Positions 40,831 through 48,938 of a DNA stretch of 64,000 nt are shown piece after piece. The translations under genes were made by a program, and so were the position numbers. The DNA is taken from NCBI RefSeq assembly GCF_018326305.1, contig NZ_AP023415.1:248001-312000 (forward strand), given 5' to 3'. This stretch comes from Vescimonas fastidiosa (GTDB lineage Bacteria; Bacillota; Clostridia; Oscillospirales; Oscillospiraceae). Position 1 is the stretch's first letter; every line of letters begins with the position of its first letter. The notes beneath the pieces were generated by a model, which was given only the letters and a program-made list of their open reading frames with translations, ran no database searches and was not told the DNA's origin.

Positions 40831-42657
40831 ATGCCATATTACGATCACGACAAGGATTATCCCTTTGCCGCCTTTATCACCAATCTTGGGAAGTACAATG
40901 AGGGCGAGCTTGTGGGCGAGTGGGTGAAGTTTCCCACCACCGCCGAGGAATTGAAGGAAGTGTTTAAGCGGATCGGGATCGGCCAGAAGGATAACTTCGG
41001 CAATCCCTATGAGGAATGGTTCATCACGGACTATGACTGTTATGTGGACGGCCTCTATGACAAGCTGGGCGAATACGAAAATCTGGACGAGCTGAATTAT
41101 CTGGCATCGAAGCTGGATGAAATGGACCAGAGCAACTATGCGAAATTCCAGGCCGCTATGGAGATCGGTGACTATACCAGCAGCCTGCAGGAAATCATCA
41201 ACCTCACGGAGAATCTGGATTGTTATGAGATTTACCCCAATATCGAGGATTATGACGATCTGGGGCGTTATTATCTCGAAGAACTGGAGGTTTCAAAAGT
41301 TCCCGCCCACCTGCAGAACTATATCGACTATGAAGCCTATGGCCGGGATGTGGCGTTGGAGGAAAACGGCACTTTCACCGATCAGGGCTATGTGTGGGAT
41401 ACCAGAGAAGCCTTCCATGAGTATCATGACGGCGAGCGCGGCAGTATCCCCGACGAGTACCGGGTGATGACTTTTCAGGACGATCTTCCCGAAGAAGAAA
41501 AATCTGAATGGGCTATGGATATCGCCTTTGACATGGACGAGTTTTTCCGTCAGAACGATCCGCAGTATGCGGCAGAGCACCCGGAGGCGCACGCCGCAAA
41601 GGAAGAACTTTACGAAAACCTGATGGCCGGACGCATTTCCGCTTTGGATGAAAAGCTGGCGGCGTTGGGGCAAACGCAGGAGGACTATCTCCCTTCGGAG
41701 ATTGAAAAATTCAAGGACGCCACGGGCTATGAGGAATTTCTGGATTTTGACCCGGCGGAGGTCAAAGCCGCTTTGGATGACCCGGAGAAGTCCCATGCAG
41801 ATGAAATGCTGGACGCCGCGGAGAGGCCTGCCTCGGAAAAGATGACTGTGCTTGTAGTGGAGCCTATGAAGGAACCCTATGTGAAGGAAATCGCCCCCGA
41901 CCTTCATTCCCTGCAGGCAGAGGTTGGCGGTGATATTGGAGCGACTTATCCCTATTCTGACCCGGTAGCGCTGGTCTGTAATGATGAAGGCAAACTCATT
42001 GGGCTTGACCTGAACCGTGGGCTGCGGGATGAAAATGGAGAAATTTATGATATCGTAGCAGGAACTTTCCTGGTGGTTGGACTTGGTGAGGAAGATTTTG
42101 CGTCCCTGTCCCCGGAACTGATCCAGAAATACACGGAACAGTTCAAAACGCCGGAACGATTTATGCAGATCAATGGCAATATCGTCGTTCTCCCTGTCCC
42201 GGCAGAGAAACAAGACCTCGCTTTTCTTCCAGACCGTTTTGAGACCGGCGAGCGTGTGCAGACACCGAGGGGCAGCTTTCAGGTGACGGCTATGAGCCGG
42301 GAGCAGATGGAGGTAGCCGGTTACGGTGTCCACCATATTTCCGATGATGGAAAGTATCTTATCATGGGGAATGGCACACGGGCCTTTGCCGTGGCAGCGG
42401 AGCAGCCGGAAAAGGACAATCCTCTCCGCACAGCGGAAATGACGCTGGAGGATGACTACGGCATGATCGACGGCGTTATCAACAACGGCAGACGCGGCGA
42501 AGAATTGGGAAAAGCCCAGGAGTACGCAGAGCGGACAACGCCGGAGAAGCCTTCCATCCGTGAGCGGTTGGAGGATGCCAAACGGGAGTGTGCCGAGCAC
42601 AAGTCCCCAGAAGGAAAGAAGCCCGTCCGTGATGTGCCGGAGCATGATTGCCTATGA
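40831..42657 (+). CDS. Multidomain antirestriction protein (ArdA + DUF3846 + DUF4316)
   Basis: This is a 608-residue, strongly acidic protein. Residues about 10-200 are ArdA-like, the DNA-mimic that blocks type I restriction enzymes during transfer (AAFITNLGKYNEGELVGEWV, EEWFITDYDCY). Residues about 345-460 are DUF3846-like (MTVLVVEPMKEPYVKEI, DPVALVCNDEGKLIGLDLNR). The C-terminus, about 530-585, is DUF4316-like (DYGMIDGVINNGRRGEEL). AAGGAGG precedes the ATG. ArdA is normally about 165 residues, so this is a large fusion, though such fusions are usual on Tn1549-like ICEs. Confidence 0.8.
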   Translation: MPYYDHDKDYPFAAFITNLGKYNEGELVGEWVKFPTTAEELKEVFKRIGIGQKDNFGNPYEEWFITDYDCYVDGLYDKLGEYENLDELNYLASKLDEMDQSNYAKFQAAMEIGDYTSSLQEIINLTENLDCYEIYPNIEDYDDLGRYYLEELEVSKVPAHLQNYIDYEAYGRDVALEENGTFTDQGYVWDTREAFHEYHDGERGSIPDEYRVMTFQDDLPEEEKSEWAMDIAFDMDEFFRQNDPQYAAEHPEAHAAKEELYENLMAGRISALDEKLAALGQTQEDYLPSEIEKFKDATGYEEFLDFDPAEVKAALDDPEKSHADEMLDAAERPASEKMTVLVVEPMKEPYVKEIAPDLHSLQAEVGGDIGATYPYSDPVALVCNDEGKLIGLDLNRGLRDENGEIYDIVAGTFLVVGLGEEDFASLSPELIQKYTEQFKTPERFMQINGNIVVLPVPAEKQDLAFLPDRFETGERVQTPRGSFQVTAMSREQMEVAGYGVHHISDDGKYLIMGNGTRAFAVAAEQPEKDNPLRTAEMTLEDDYGMIDGVINNGRRGEELGKAQEYAERTTPEKPSIRERLEDAKRECAEHKSPEGKKPVRDVPEHDCL

Positions 42658-42851
42658 GCCGAAGCAAGAAGTGGCGGCTGGAATGGGCGTTCTTCCTGGG
42701 CGAGAACGGCAGGCGGCAGTATAACCATATCTGTAAAAAATGTGTTCATGGCTGCAAGCAGAGTTTCCGGGCGTGTCTGGTCGCTTGTCCGTATTACAAT
42801 TCCAAACGATCTAAAATCTGTGAAGATAAGGGTGGAAAAACCGCAGAATAA
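42654..42851 (+). CDS. Small Cys-rich protein, copy 3
   Basis: This 65-residue protein begins MSRSKKWRLEWAFFL. It has the same cysteine pattern as the copies at 7381 and 14327 (ICKKCVHGCKQSFRA...CPYYNSKR). It overlaps the ArdA-like gene stop (ATGA). The family is shared by the ICE and two nested units; the role is unknown. Confidence 0.75.
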   Translation: MSRSKKWRLEWAFFLGENGRRQYNHICKKCVHGCKQSFRACLVACPYYNSKRSKICEDKGGKTAE

Positions 42852-42892
42852 TTCCCTGTATCCGTATTTTCAAAGGGAGCCTTTATGATTTC

Positions 42893-43013
42893 TCATGTGT
42901 CGGTCTGCTTGCTGACACATGAAGAAAAAGGCTTGATTTCAGACACTTTCTGTCACGCAAAACGGGAGTACAGCTTTTCGGTTCGTCCGATCTGCTGTAC
43001 TCCCGCTTTTTTT
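42893..43013. terminator. Convergent terminator hairpins
   Basis: TCATGTGTC (42893-42901) pairs with GACACATGA (42914-42922). A stronger 11-bp stem CGGGAGTACAG (42963-42973) with CTGTACTCCCG (42995-43005) is followed by CTTTTTTT on the + strand. It separates the ArdA transcript from the convergent Bro-N gene. Confidence 0.8.
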
Positions 43014-43890
43014 ATTTATTTTCGTCATTATCAGGCTTTTCCGTTTCCGCTACGCTTTCTATCATGTCAACGACTACGGCATTAAGCTGTGCGGCGTTCT
43101 GCGATGTAATGACCGGTCGCCCGGTATCTTTTTCAATATCCTGTCGAACCTGACCGGCATAGCTGCCGCCACGACGGGCAATTTTCTGACTTTCAGAAAA
43201 TCCTTCCGGCTGATGTGCTTTTGACAGTTCTGTGGTTGTTGCCTCTGCCAGCATATTCAGAACAATTTCCATCGTGCTCATGTTATCACGAAGGTTTTCT
43301 TTTTTCAGACCTTTCAGCTTCTTATATTGCCGAGTAGTCATGCCGGACCATGCTTTCGTGATCTCATCGGTGAGAATGGCATATTCTTTGCCCTGCTGTA
43401 CGCCGCGCTCCTGCCATTCCGCGGTAAGCTCATTACGGACACGGATAGAAAGAAGCCGCTGATGAATCCAGTCTGTATCATAGCCTTTTTTCTGATAAGT
43501 CTCTAACGCACGGTCGATTGCCTGCTCCGGGTCAATCGTTTCTTCGATGCGTTCACGGCCGACCTGAGCAAGCCAGAGTTTGAATGGTTCAGCCTTAGGT
43601 GATGGGATGGACTGAATAATGCGTAAAATCTGTTCAGCCGTTGCCGCCAGCACTTTGCGCTTTTTGCCTGTTGCGCCCATCATTGTTACCTGGGGACAAT
43701 TTGTCCCCAGGTAGCTTGCAAGCTGTTCATCACGCTTACGCATTTTTTTGAGGTAGTCTGTTGGATTGGAGCTATCTGTCAGAACAGCGATAACATCCAC
43801 AACGGAGAAATACCATTCTTCCTGTTCTTCGTCCCATGCGGTGCGTATTTTTCTATCTTCAAAAAGCTGGATGGAATTATTTTCGTCCAT
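43012..43890 (-). CDS. Bro-N domain protein (antirepressor-like)
   Basis: This protein of about 292 residues has an N-terminal Bro-N domain (about 10-110: RTAWDEEQEEWYFSVVDVIA, NPTDYLKKMRKRDEQL, PSPKAEPFKLWLAQVGRE). A helical C-terminal region carries the DUF3892-like end. Bro-N proteins are common as phage antirepressors or DNA-binding regulators. ATG 43890 lies nine bases after AAGGAGG; TTG 43899 is the alternative. It is read against the transfer operon. Confidence 0.82.
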   Translation of the reverse strand: MDENNSIQLFEDRKIRTAWDEEQEEWYFSVVDVIAVLTDSSNPTDYLKKMRKRDEQLASYLGTNCPQVTMMGATGKKRKVLAATAEQILRIIQSIPSPKAEPFKLWLAQVGRERIEETIDPEQAIDRALETYQKKGYDTDWIHQRLLSIRVRNELTAEWQERGVQQGKEYAILTDEITKAWSGMTTRQYKKLKGLKKENLRDNMSTMEIVLNMLAEATTTELSKAHQPEGFSESQKIARRGGSYAGQVRQDIEKDTGRPVITSQNAAQLNAVVVDMIESVAETEKPDNDENK

Positions 43891-44133
43891 GCGCTTCAAC
43901 CTCCTTAGAGTATGTATTTTAATTTTAACATGAAAGGTTTTCTATTTCTATAAGAGAAGCAAATTTCGCCGTAGTAGGTGTTGTGGGAATGTGCGTAAAC
44001 TGCCAGGATTGTGAGGCTGTGGGAAAGCTGTTTGCAGACTTGTGGGAAAAGGCTTGTCTTTTTCCATCAGGTTGTGAATGGCTTTTCCATCGGCACGAGC
44101 GGCAGTTTTCCATATTTCCATGACGCAAGAAAA

Positions 44134-44466
44134 TCATCCAACGATCAGCCGGTACACCGTCAGCGGCACATACCACACCGCCACAATAAGCCGCCAGGCC
44201 AGAACGAAACCGCCGATTACACCGCCGATAATAAAGTTCAATGCAAACAAGGCGATCCCTCCACCAAGGGAGCCGCCGCTCGGCACGATCCAGAGGCACA
44301 TCCGATGGAGGCCAAACGGCAACCCGCAGAGTATCCAGATCCATACATAGTCAATCTCTCCGTTCTTCATGCAGACGGATTTGAAGATACAATATAGGAT
44401 CAGTGCCACGGTCACGGGCAGTACACTTTTGAAGAAAAATGCTTTGATCGCTTCGCTTCTTGTCAT
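44134..44466 (-). CDS. Small membrane protein, DUF6050-like
   Basis: This 110-residue protein begins MTRSEAIKAFFFKSVLPVTV. It has three to four TM helices and a GGSLGGGIALFALNFIIGGV segment. Families of this type lie beside the relaxase in Tn1549-like ICEs. The function is unknown. ATG 44466 is chosen because AAGGAGG precedes it. Confidence 0.65.
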   Translation of the reverse strand: MTRSEAIKAFFFKSVLPVTVALILYCIFKSVCMKNGEIDYVWIWILCGLPFGLHRMCLWIVPSGGSLGGGIALFALNFIIGGVIGGFVLAWRLIVAVWYVPLTVYRLIVG

Positions 44467-44537
44467 CGGTAAAACCTCCTTCCGCAGTTCCATTATACAG
44501 GATGCCGGGAGCTGCGCCCAGCGTCTTTTAAAGAAAA

Positions 44538-45881
44538 TTATTCAAGCTCATGCCGCCGCTGTTGTTCCTGTTCCTTTGCAACGGTCAGCAGCGCATCCAC
44601 ATTTTGCTTGACGGTCTCGTATTCCTGGGCTTCGGCTCTTGTGGCTTTATATTCAGCAAGGAGCCGTTCCTTTTCTGCGTTGAGATTGGCAAGCTCCGTT
44701 TTCATGCTTTCCGTTGTTGGCAGCGGCACAGCCCCCATCCGTTTCAATTCTCTGGTGGCCGCTTCAAAAAGGATGATCTCGCCCTCATGCCCCCGCAGGA
44801 ACTTTTCTTTATCATTCGATCTGCGGTATCGGTCATAAAGCGGCTTTAGCTGACGGTAAGTTCCGGCGTGCTTCATCACAAGGGCAAGTTCGGCACTTCT
44901 ACTTTCTATCCGCTTGATTTCTGCATGAGCGGTATCTCTCCGTGCGGATAATGCGGTCAATTTGCTTTCCAGTTCTCCATAGCTGCCGATTCCGTGTTCG
45001 GTCAGGAAATTCATGGTCTTGGCGGCCTGTTTCAGATTGTTCAGCTTCGCCCAATGGGTGAAGCCTGCACTCTGCTGTGCTTTGATGTTATTCTGGATAT
45101 CAATGAGCAGGCTGATCTTTCCGTCCTGCCGTTTCGGTTGGCGGGAAGGTCTGGATCGTCCGGCGATCCGGGCGGTAAGGGCTTCTTCGGTGTAGTCAAC
45201 CCCCAGCGTTTTCAGACGGGTGAACCGTTCCTGATCCGGTGCTCTGGCAGAGATATACTTGCCGCGCTTGATCTCATAACCTTCTCTCTGCAGGCGGCGA
45301 AGCAGTTCTTCCAGATTGGAACAGGCTGGCAGGAGCCGGTCGATGGCCGCTTTCAGCTTTGCCTTATAGCTAGTGCCGTTCTGCGTGGCCTGATGTTCAA
45401 TATAGCTCTTGCCCTTGTCCTGTCCAGGAATAATGACAGACAGACCATGTTCCTTGCAAAGCCGGTCGGAGGTGCGGCGGATATAGTGATAACTCCGCTT
45501 GTTGGAATGATAATGCTTGTGATCCGCAAAGCTGACCGCATTGAAAATCAGGTGGTTATGAACATGATCTTTGTCTATGTGGGTGGTAAGGACAAACTCA
45601 TACTTGCCGCCCAGGATTTCTTTTGCGAGTTCCATGCCGATCTCATGGGCCTGTTCCGGCGTGACCTCCCCAGGCTGAAAGGCTTGGATCAGGTGGCGGC
45701 CCAGGTTTGTTCCCTTGTCGATGGCGTGGCGGCGGGTCCAGGAAAATTCGATATCCGCAGTTTCGGCGGCGCAGCCATAGGCGGATACCAGGAGCTTCCC
45801 GTCTGTTTTCTCCGGGTTGCAGATATAGTCAATGGCTGCTTTCAGCGTTGACTTGATAGGATGTGTCTTTGTAACTGCCAT
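44538..45881 (-). CDS. ICE relaxase / mobilization nuclease (PF03432 type)
   Basis: This 447-residue relaxase processes the ICE origin of transfer. The N-terminus KTHPIKSTLKAAIDYICNPE and the histidine motif HIDKDHVHNHLIFNAV near residue 110 are typical of the Tn1549-type relaxase. SYHYIRRTSDRLCKEHGLSV follows. The C-terminal third is a coiled coil. It overlaps MobC by 40 bp and is transcribed opposite to the channel genes. Confidence 0.9.
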   Translation of the reverse strand: MAVTKTHPIKSTLKAAIDYICNPEKTDGKLLVSAYGCAAETADIEFSWTRRHAIDKGTNLGRHLIQAFQPGEVTPEQAHEIGMELAKEILGGKYEFVLTTHIDKDHVHNHLIFNAVSFADHKHYHSNKRSYHYIRRTSDRLCKEHGLSVIIPGQDKGKSYIEHQATQNGTSYKAKLKAAIDRLLPACSNLEELLRRLQREGYEIKRGKYISARAPDQERFTRLKTLGVDYTEEALTARIAGRSRPSRQPKRQDGKISLLIDIQNNIKAQQSAGFTHWAKLNNLKQAAKTMNFLTEHGIGSYGELESKLTALSARRDTAHAEIKRIESRSAELALVMKHAGTYRQLKPLYDRYRRSNDKEKFLRGHEGEIILFEAATRELKRMGAVPLPTTESMKTELANLNAEKERLLAEYKATRAEAQEYETVKQNVDALLTVAKEQEQQRRHELE

Positions 45882-46171
45882 ATCTGATCCAGCCTTTCCC
45901 GTATCTCGTCCATGTCGGCCTGATACGCAGGACCTCCGGCGTTGATCCGCTTGGCGATCTGGTTGATGTTCCGACCGATGGCGGAAAGCTCTTTGGTAAA
46001 TGCCTTGATATCTGCGGTGTCAGTATAGATGATATACCCGTCAATCGCCATCTTGCGGAGGTAGGCGCCATATCTGCGTGTGGGTAGCTGGCTCATTTTT
46101 TCGTCTATGAGCCGTTTTTCATCCTCCGTGACATAGAATTTCATTTGGATATTCCGCTTTCGGTTTGCCAT
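45842..46171 (-). CDS. ICE MobC-like relaxosome protein
   Basis: This 109-residue protein has an N-terminal RHH-like part (NRKRNIQMKFYVTEDEKRLI) and the MobC signature IGRNINQIAKRINAGG near residue 70. It binds oriT with the relaxase. ATG 46171 follows a GGAGGCG sequence. The oriT-like hairpin region lies directly upstream. Confidence 0.87.
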   Translation of the reverse strand: MANRKRNIQMKFYVTEDEKRLIDEKMSQLPTRRYGAYLRKMAIDGYIIYTDTADIKAFTKELSAIGRNINQIAKRINAGGPAYQADMDEIRERLDQIWQLQRHILSSQR

Positions 46172-46330
46172 GCGTCGCCTCCGTTCTTTATAAGGGTTTG
46201 GGACTATCCCAACAAGCAATTTTGAATTTTCGGGTAGAGGGCCTGAAAATCTCAAAATTCGCAAGCGGGTACTCGCTTGCTGTGCTTGCTACCGTAACCC
46301 TACCCTCGTATTCTCTCCCTACTAATACTA
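46172..46330 (-). other. oriT-like region of the ICE
   Basis: A perfect hairpin GCAAGCG (46261-46267) / CGCTTGC (46274-46280) lies next to GTGCTTGCTACCGTAACCCT, directly upstream of mobC and the relaxase. Placement and the single strong inverted repeat match origins of transfer in Tn1549-type elements. The nick position is not identified. Confidence 0.65.
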
Positions 46331-46423
46331 CAATTTGAAACGGAGATTTTGGCTGACTTACTGAAAAAATCTAAAGAAAGACGGTATTGTTGCCTTTAAC
46401 AGGTGATAATACCGCCTCTACAT

Positions 46424-47416
46424 TTATATATTTCCCAAATTCTTTGACCGCCGGTATTCCAGCGGAGAAAGACCAAACTGCTTTTTGAACACGGCTGCAA
46501 ATTTTCCTTGATTAGAGTAGCCGACCTGTTCGGATATTTCGGCAATCAGACGCTTTGTGTCCGAAAGAAGCCTTGCGGCTTCGTTCATACGGAGTTCCCG
46601 CAGCCAGGTGGATATATTCTGTCCATATACGCCTCTAAAATAATTTTTCAGGCTGGTTTCACTGACCGAAAATCGTTCTGCAATCTGTCTTACAGGGATG
46701 TGCTGGCGAAGGTCATCAGAAAGGATTTGTGCCGCCCTTTTTGCAATTTCAACCTGTGTTTCCGTGTAGAAGCCGCAAGTTTTCGGAGGCCGGATTTCCA
46801 TGTTAAGAAGCCGGTGGAGAAGTTCAAGAGTATAGATTTGCAAATGGAAGGCAGAGGGTCTTTCGGATAGCCGCCAGAGGTTTTGAAATATATTTTCCAG
46901 TTCACTATCCGCTTCGTTGATATATGTCTTATGATTGCCACAATAATTTTCTTCCAGCGTAGGGAGGTCAAGTGAAAAAGATTTCAAAAGTTCACCGCAG
47001 GACTGTAAAAGAAGTGGCAGGTCAAAGTATATTTTTATGCCCTGATATTGCCGTGTGGGAAAGATATATTCTTTCTGTGCGGTCTGTTCACTGACACAAA
47101 AATCATTTTCCTTCAGGTAAATGTAGGAGCCGTCATCCAGAAGCAATTCACTTCTGCCCGAAACGCAATAGTTAATCAGCAAAGGCTTTAGATCTGAATT
47201 TTCATCCGACTCCGGCCATACGGGAGCGTTTACAAAAATAAAAGCCAAAGTCAGCCCCGGAAAGAGCGTATGGAATGTCATGCGTCCCTTGCCATCTGCC
47301 CGATCCAAAAGCAATGTGCTGCTATTTGGACTGTTTTTCAAGGTCACACCAGAAACAGCATCGCTGTTTTCTAAAATGTTGTATATCATGTTACGCAACT
47401 GCTTCGCCCCTTTCAT
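46424..47416 (-). CDS. AraC-family transcriptional regulator
   Basis: This regulator of about 330 residues has an N-terminal ligand-type domain with cupin-like features (about 20-160) and a C-terminal AraC double HTH (about 230-325: IPVRQIAERFSVSETSLKNY, ISEQVGYSNQGKFAAVFKK, GLSPLEYRR). It is divergent from the ECF/ABC operon, with 198 bp between them. It resembles the YbtA-type activators that sense metal-siderophores, which fits the neighbours. The regulated promoter lacks a clear -35 box, as expected for an activator-dependent promoter. Confidence 0.88.
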   Translation of the reverse strand: MKGAKQLRNMIYNILENSDAVSGVTLKNSPNSSTLLLDRADGKGRMTFHTLFPGLTLAFIFVNAPVWPESDENSDLKPLLINYCVSGRSELLLDDGSYIYLKENDFCVSEQTAQKEYIFPTRQYQGIKIYFDLPLLLQSCGELLKSFSLDLPTLEENYCGNHKTYINEADSELENIFQNLWRLSERPSAFHLQIYTLELLHRLLNMEIRPPKTCGFYTETQVEIAKRAAQILSDDLRQHIPVRQIAERFSVSETSLKNYFRGVYGQNISTWLRELRMNEAARLLSDTKRLIAEISEQVGYSNQGKFAAVFKKQFGLSPLEYRRSKNLGNI

Positions 47417-47419
47417 CAC

Positions 47420-47614
47420 GCAAAATCGCTGATAGTATTATACCTGCGAGAAAACTCCTGGTCAATGGATATTCTGGTAGAGCGAAAAAGCTCCTTGCTA
47501 TACGGGCTTAAAATACCGATATGTGCATAGAAGCACAGCTGAATTTATGCTATCATTAGGGTCGGTTAGCAAGAACTAATCAAGACGAAAGTAATCATGT
47601 TAGGAGGTTTCGCA
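47420..47614. promoter_or_regulatory. Divergent regulatory region of the AraC/ECF locus
   Basis: A possible -10 (TATCAT, about 47550) has no good -35. GTGC/GCAC and GGTTAGCAAGAACTAATC-type inverted elements lie nearby and could be AraC sites. This is only a candidate. Confidence 0.4.
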
Positions 47615-48196
47615 ATGAACAACAAATTGCAAGGAAAGGATCTCATCAATATCGGTATTTTCACGGCGATTTATTTTATCGTCATTTTCGCTGCGGCGTC
47701 CATCGGTTTTATCCCGATTTTCATTCCGCTTATCAGCGTGATCGTGCCGCTTGTGGGCGGTATTCCGATGATGTTGTTCTTCTCCAAAATCAAAAAATTC
47801 GGTATGCTTACCATCTGCGGGGTGCTGCTCGGTATCATTATGTTGCTGACCGGCATGGGCTGGTGGTGCATCCCTACCGGGCTGATTTTCGGGCTGATTT
47901 CCGATTTTATGATGAAAGCCTGTGACTACAAGAACGCCAAGCGTGAAGTGCTGATCCACGGCGTTTTTTCCATGTGGGTAATCGGGGCGTTTATTCCCAT
48001 CGTTGTGACGCGTGACGCTTACTACCAGAGCCTGCTCCCCGGCTACGGTCAGGAATATGCCGACACGCTCATGGCTTATATGCCCGACTGGATTTTGCCT
48101 GTACTGCTTATTGCTGCTTTCGTCAGTGGTCTTGTCGGCGGCCTGATCGGACGGAAGATTTTCAAAAAGCACTTTGAGCGGGCGGGAATTGTGTAA
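47615..48196 (+). CDS. ECF transporter S component, MptD/Trep_Strep-like
   Basis: This 193-residue membrane protein has about five to six TM helices (INIGIFTAIYFIVIFAAASI near the start). It resembles the Trep_Strep/MptD family, substrate-binding subunits of energy-coupling factor importers. Substrates of the family are not settled; here metal or metallophore is inferred from context. TAGGAGG precedes ATG 47615. The stop overlaps the ecfT start by one base. Confidence 0.82.
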   Translation: MNNKLQGKDLINIGIFTAIYFIVIFAAASIGFIPIFIPLISVIVPLVGGIPMMLFFSKIKKFGMLTICGVLLGIIMLLTGMGWWCIPTGLIFGLISDFMMKACDYKNAKREVLIHGVFSMWVIGAFIPIVVTRDAYYQSLLPGYGQEYADTLMAYMPDWILPVLLIAAFVSGLVGGLIGRKIFKKHFERAGIV

Positions 48197-48933
48197 TGAG
48201 CCGCGAACTTCTTGCAAGTCAAAAAAACAATAGCGGAATTTTATTAGACCCCCGGACAAAACTGGCGGTACTGATTACCATAGCTGTCTTTATTTTAGGC
48301 GGTTCGTATGAAGGTATCATGCAGTATTACATCATCGTGTTGGCAGCGATCCCGCTGTTACTTTTGTCAGCGGCCAGAAAATGGAAAGGCGCTGTTCTCT
48401 ATATCCTGATTTTTGGAGGCAGTCTGTGCCTGGAAATGTTCGGCCTGTCCCGACTGACCGGCGTAGCAAACTACATCGCGGTAGCCGTCGTTGGTATTCT
48501 TCTGCGGTTCACCCCCAGCGTGGTCATGGGATATTTCGTGGTAACTACAACCACGGTCAGCGAATTTGTTGCGGCGATGGAACGGCTCCACCTGCCGCAG
48601 CAGATCACCATTCCTATGTCTGTGATGTTTCGCTTCTTTCCCACGGTTGCGGAAGAATGGAGCGCCATTGGGGACGCCATGCGGATGCGTGGCGTCCGCT
48701 TTGGCGGTGGTAAAGCTGGTACGATTTTAGAGTATCGGATTGTTCCCATGATGATCTGCTCCGTCAAAATCGGGGAGGAACTGTCCCAGGCAGCCCTTAC
48801 GCGGGGATTGGGAGGCCCGGTAAAACGGACGAATATCTGTAAGCTGGGTTTTCATGTGCAGGATGTTATTTTCCTGCTGATCTGTCTGGGAGCATTTGCA
48901 GCGCAAATCTATGTGCTTGCCGCAAGGGGGTGA
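48196..48933 (+). CDS. ECF transporter T component (EcfT-like)
   Basis: This 245-residue membrane protein has N-terminal TM helices and an EcfT coupling segment with the Ala-Arg-Gly-type motifs near residues 165-205 (DAMRMRGVRFGGG and AALTRGLGGP). EcfT links the S component to the ATPases. It follows the S gene with overlap and precedes the fused ATPase gene. Confidence 0.87.
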   Translation: MSRELLASQKNNSGILLDPRTKLAVLITIAVFILGGSYEGIMQYYIIVLAAIPLLLLSAARKWKGAVLYILIFGGSLCLEMFGLSRLTGVANYIAVAVVGILLRFTPSVVMGYFVVTTTTVSEFVAAMERLHLPQQITIPMSVMFRFFPTVAEEWSAIGDAMRMRGVRFGGGKAGTILEYRIVPMMICSVKIGEELSQAALTRGLGGPVKRTNICKLGFHVQDVIFLLICLGAFAAQIYVLAARG

Positions 48934-48938
48934 AGGAA

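Noticed and set aside
41293..42645. 450-codon antisense frame within the ArdA-like gene
   Set aside because: It is a shadow of the acidic, high-GC sense gene; its Leu/Arg/His-rich sequence has no domain and no ribosome-binding site.
43925..44344. 139-codon minus-strand frame between the Bro-N gene and the small membrane protein
   Set aside because: It overlaps the better-supported membrane protein gene in another frame and has no family signature.
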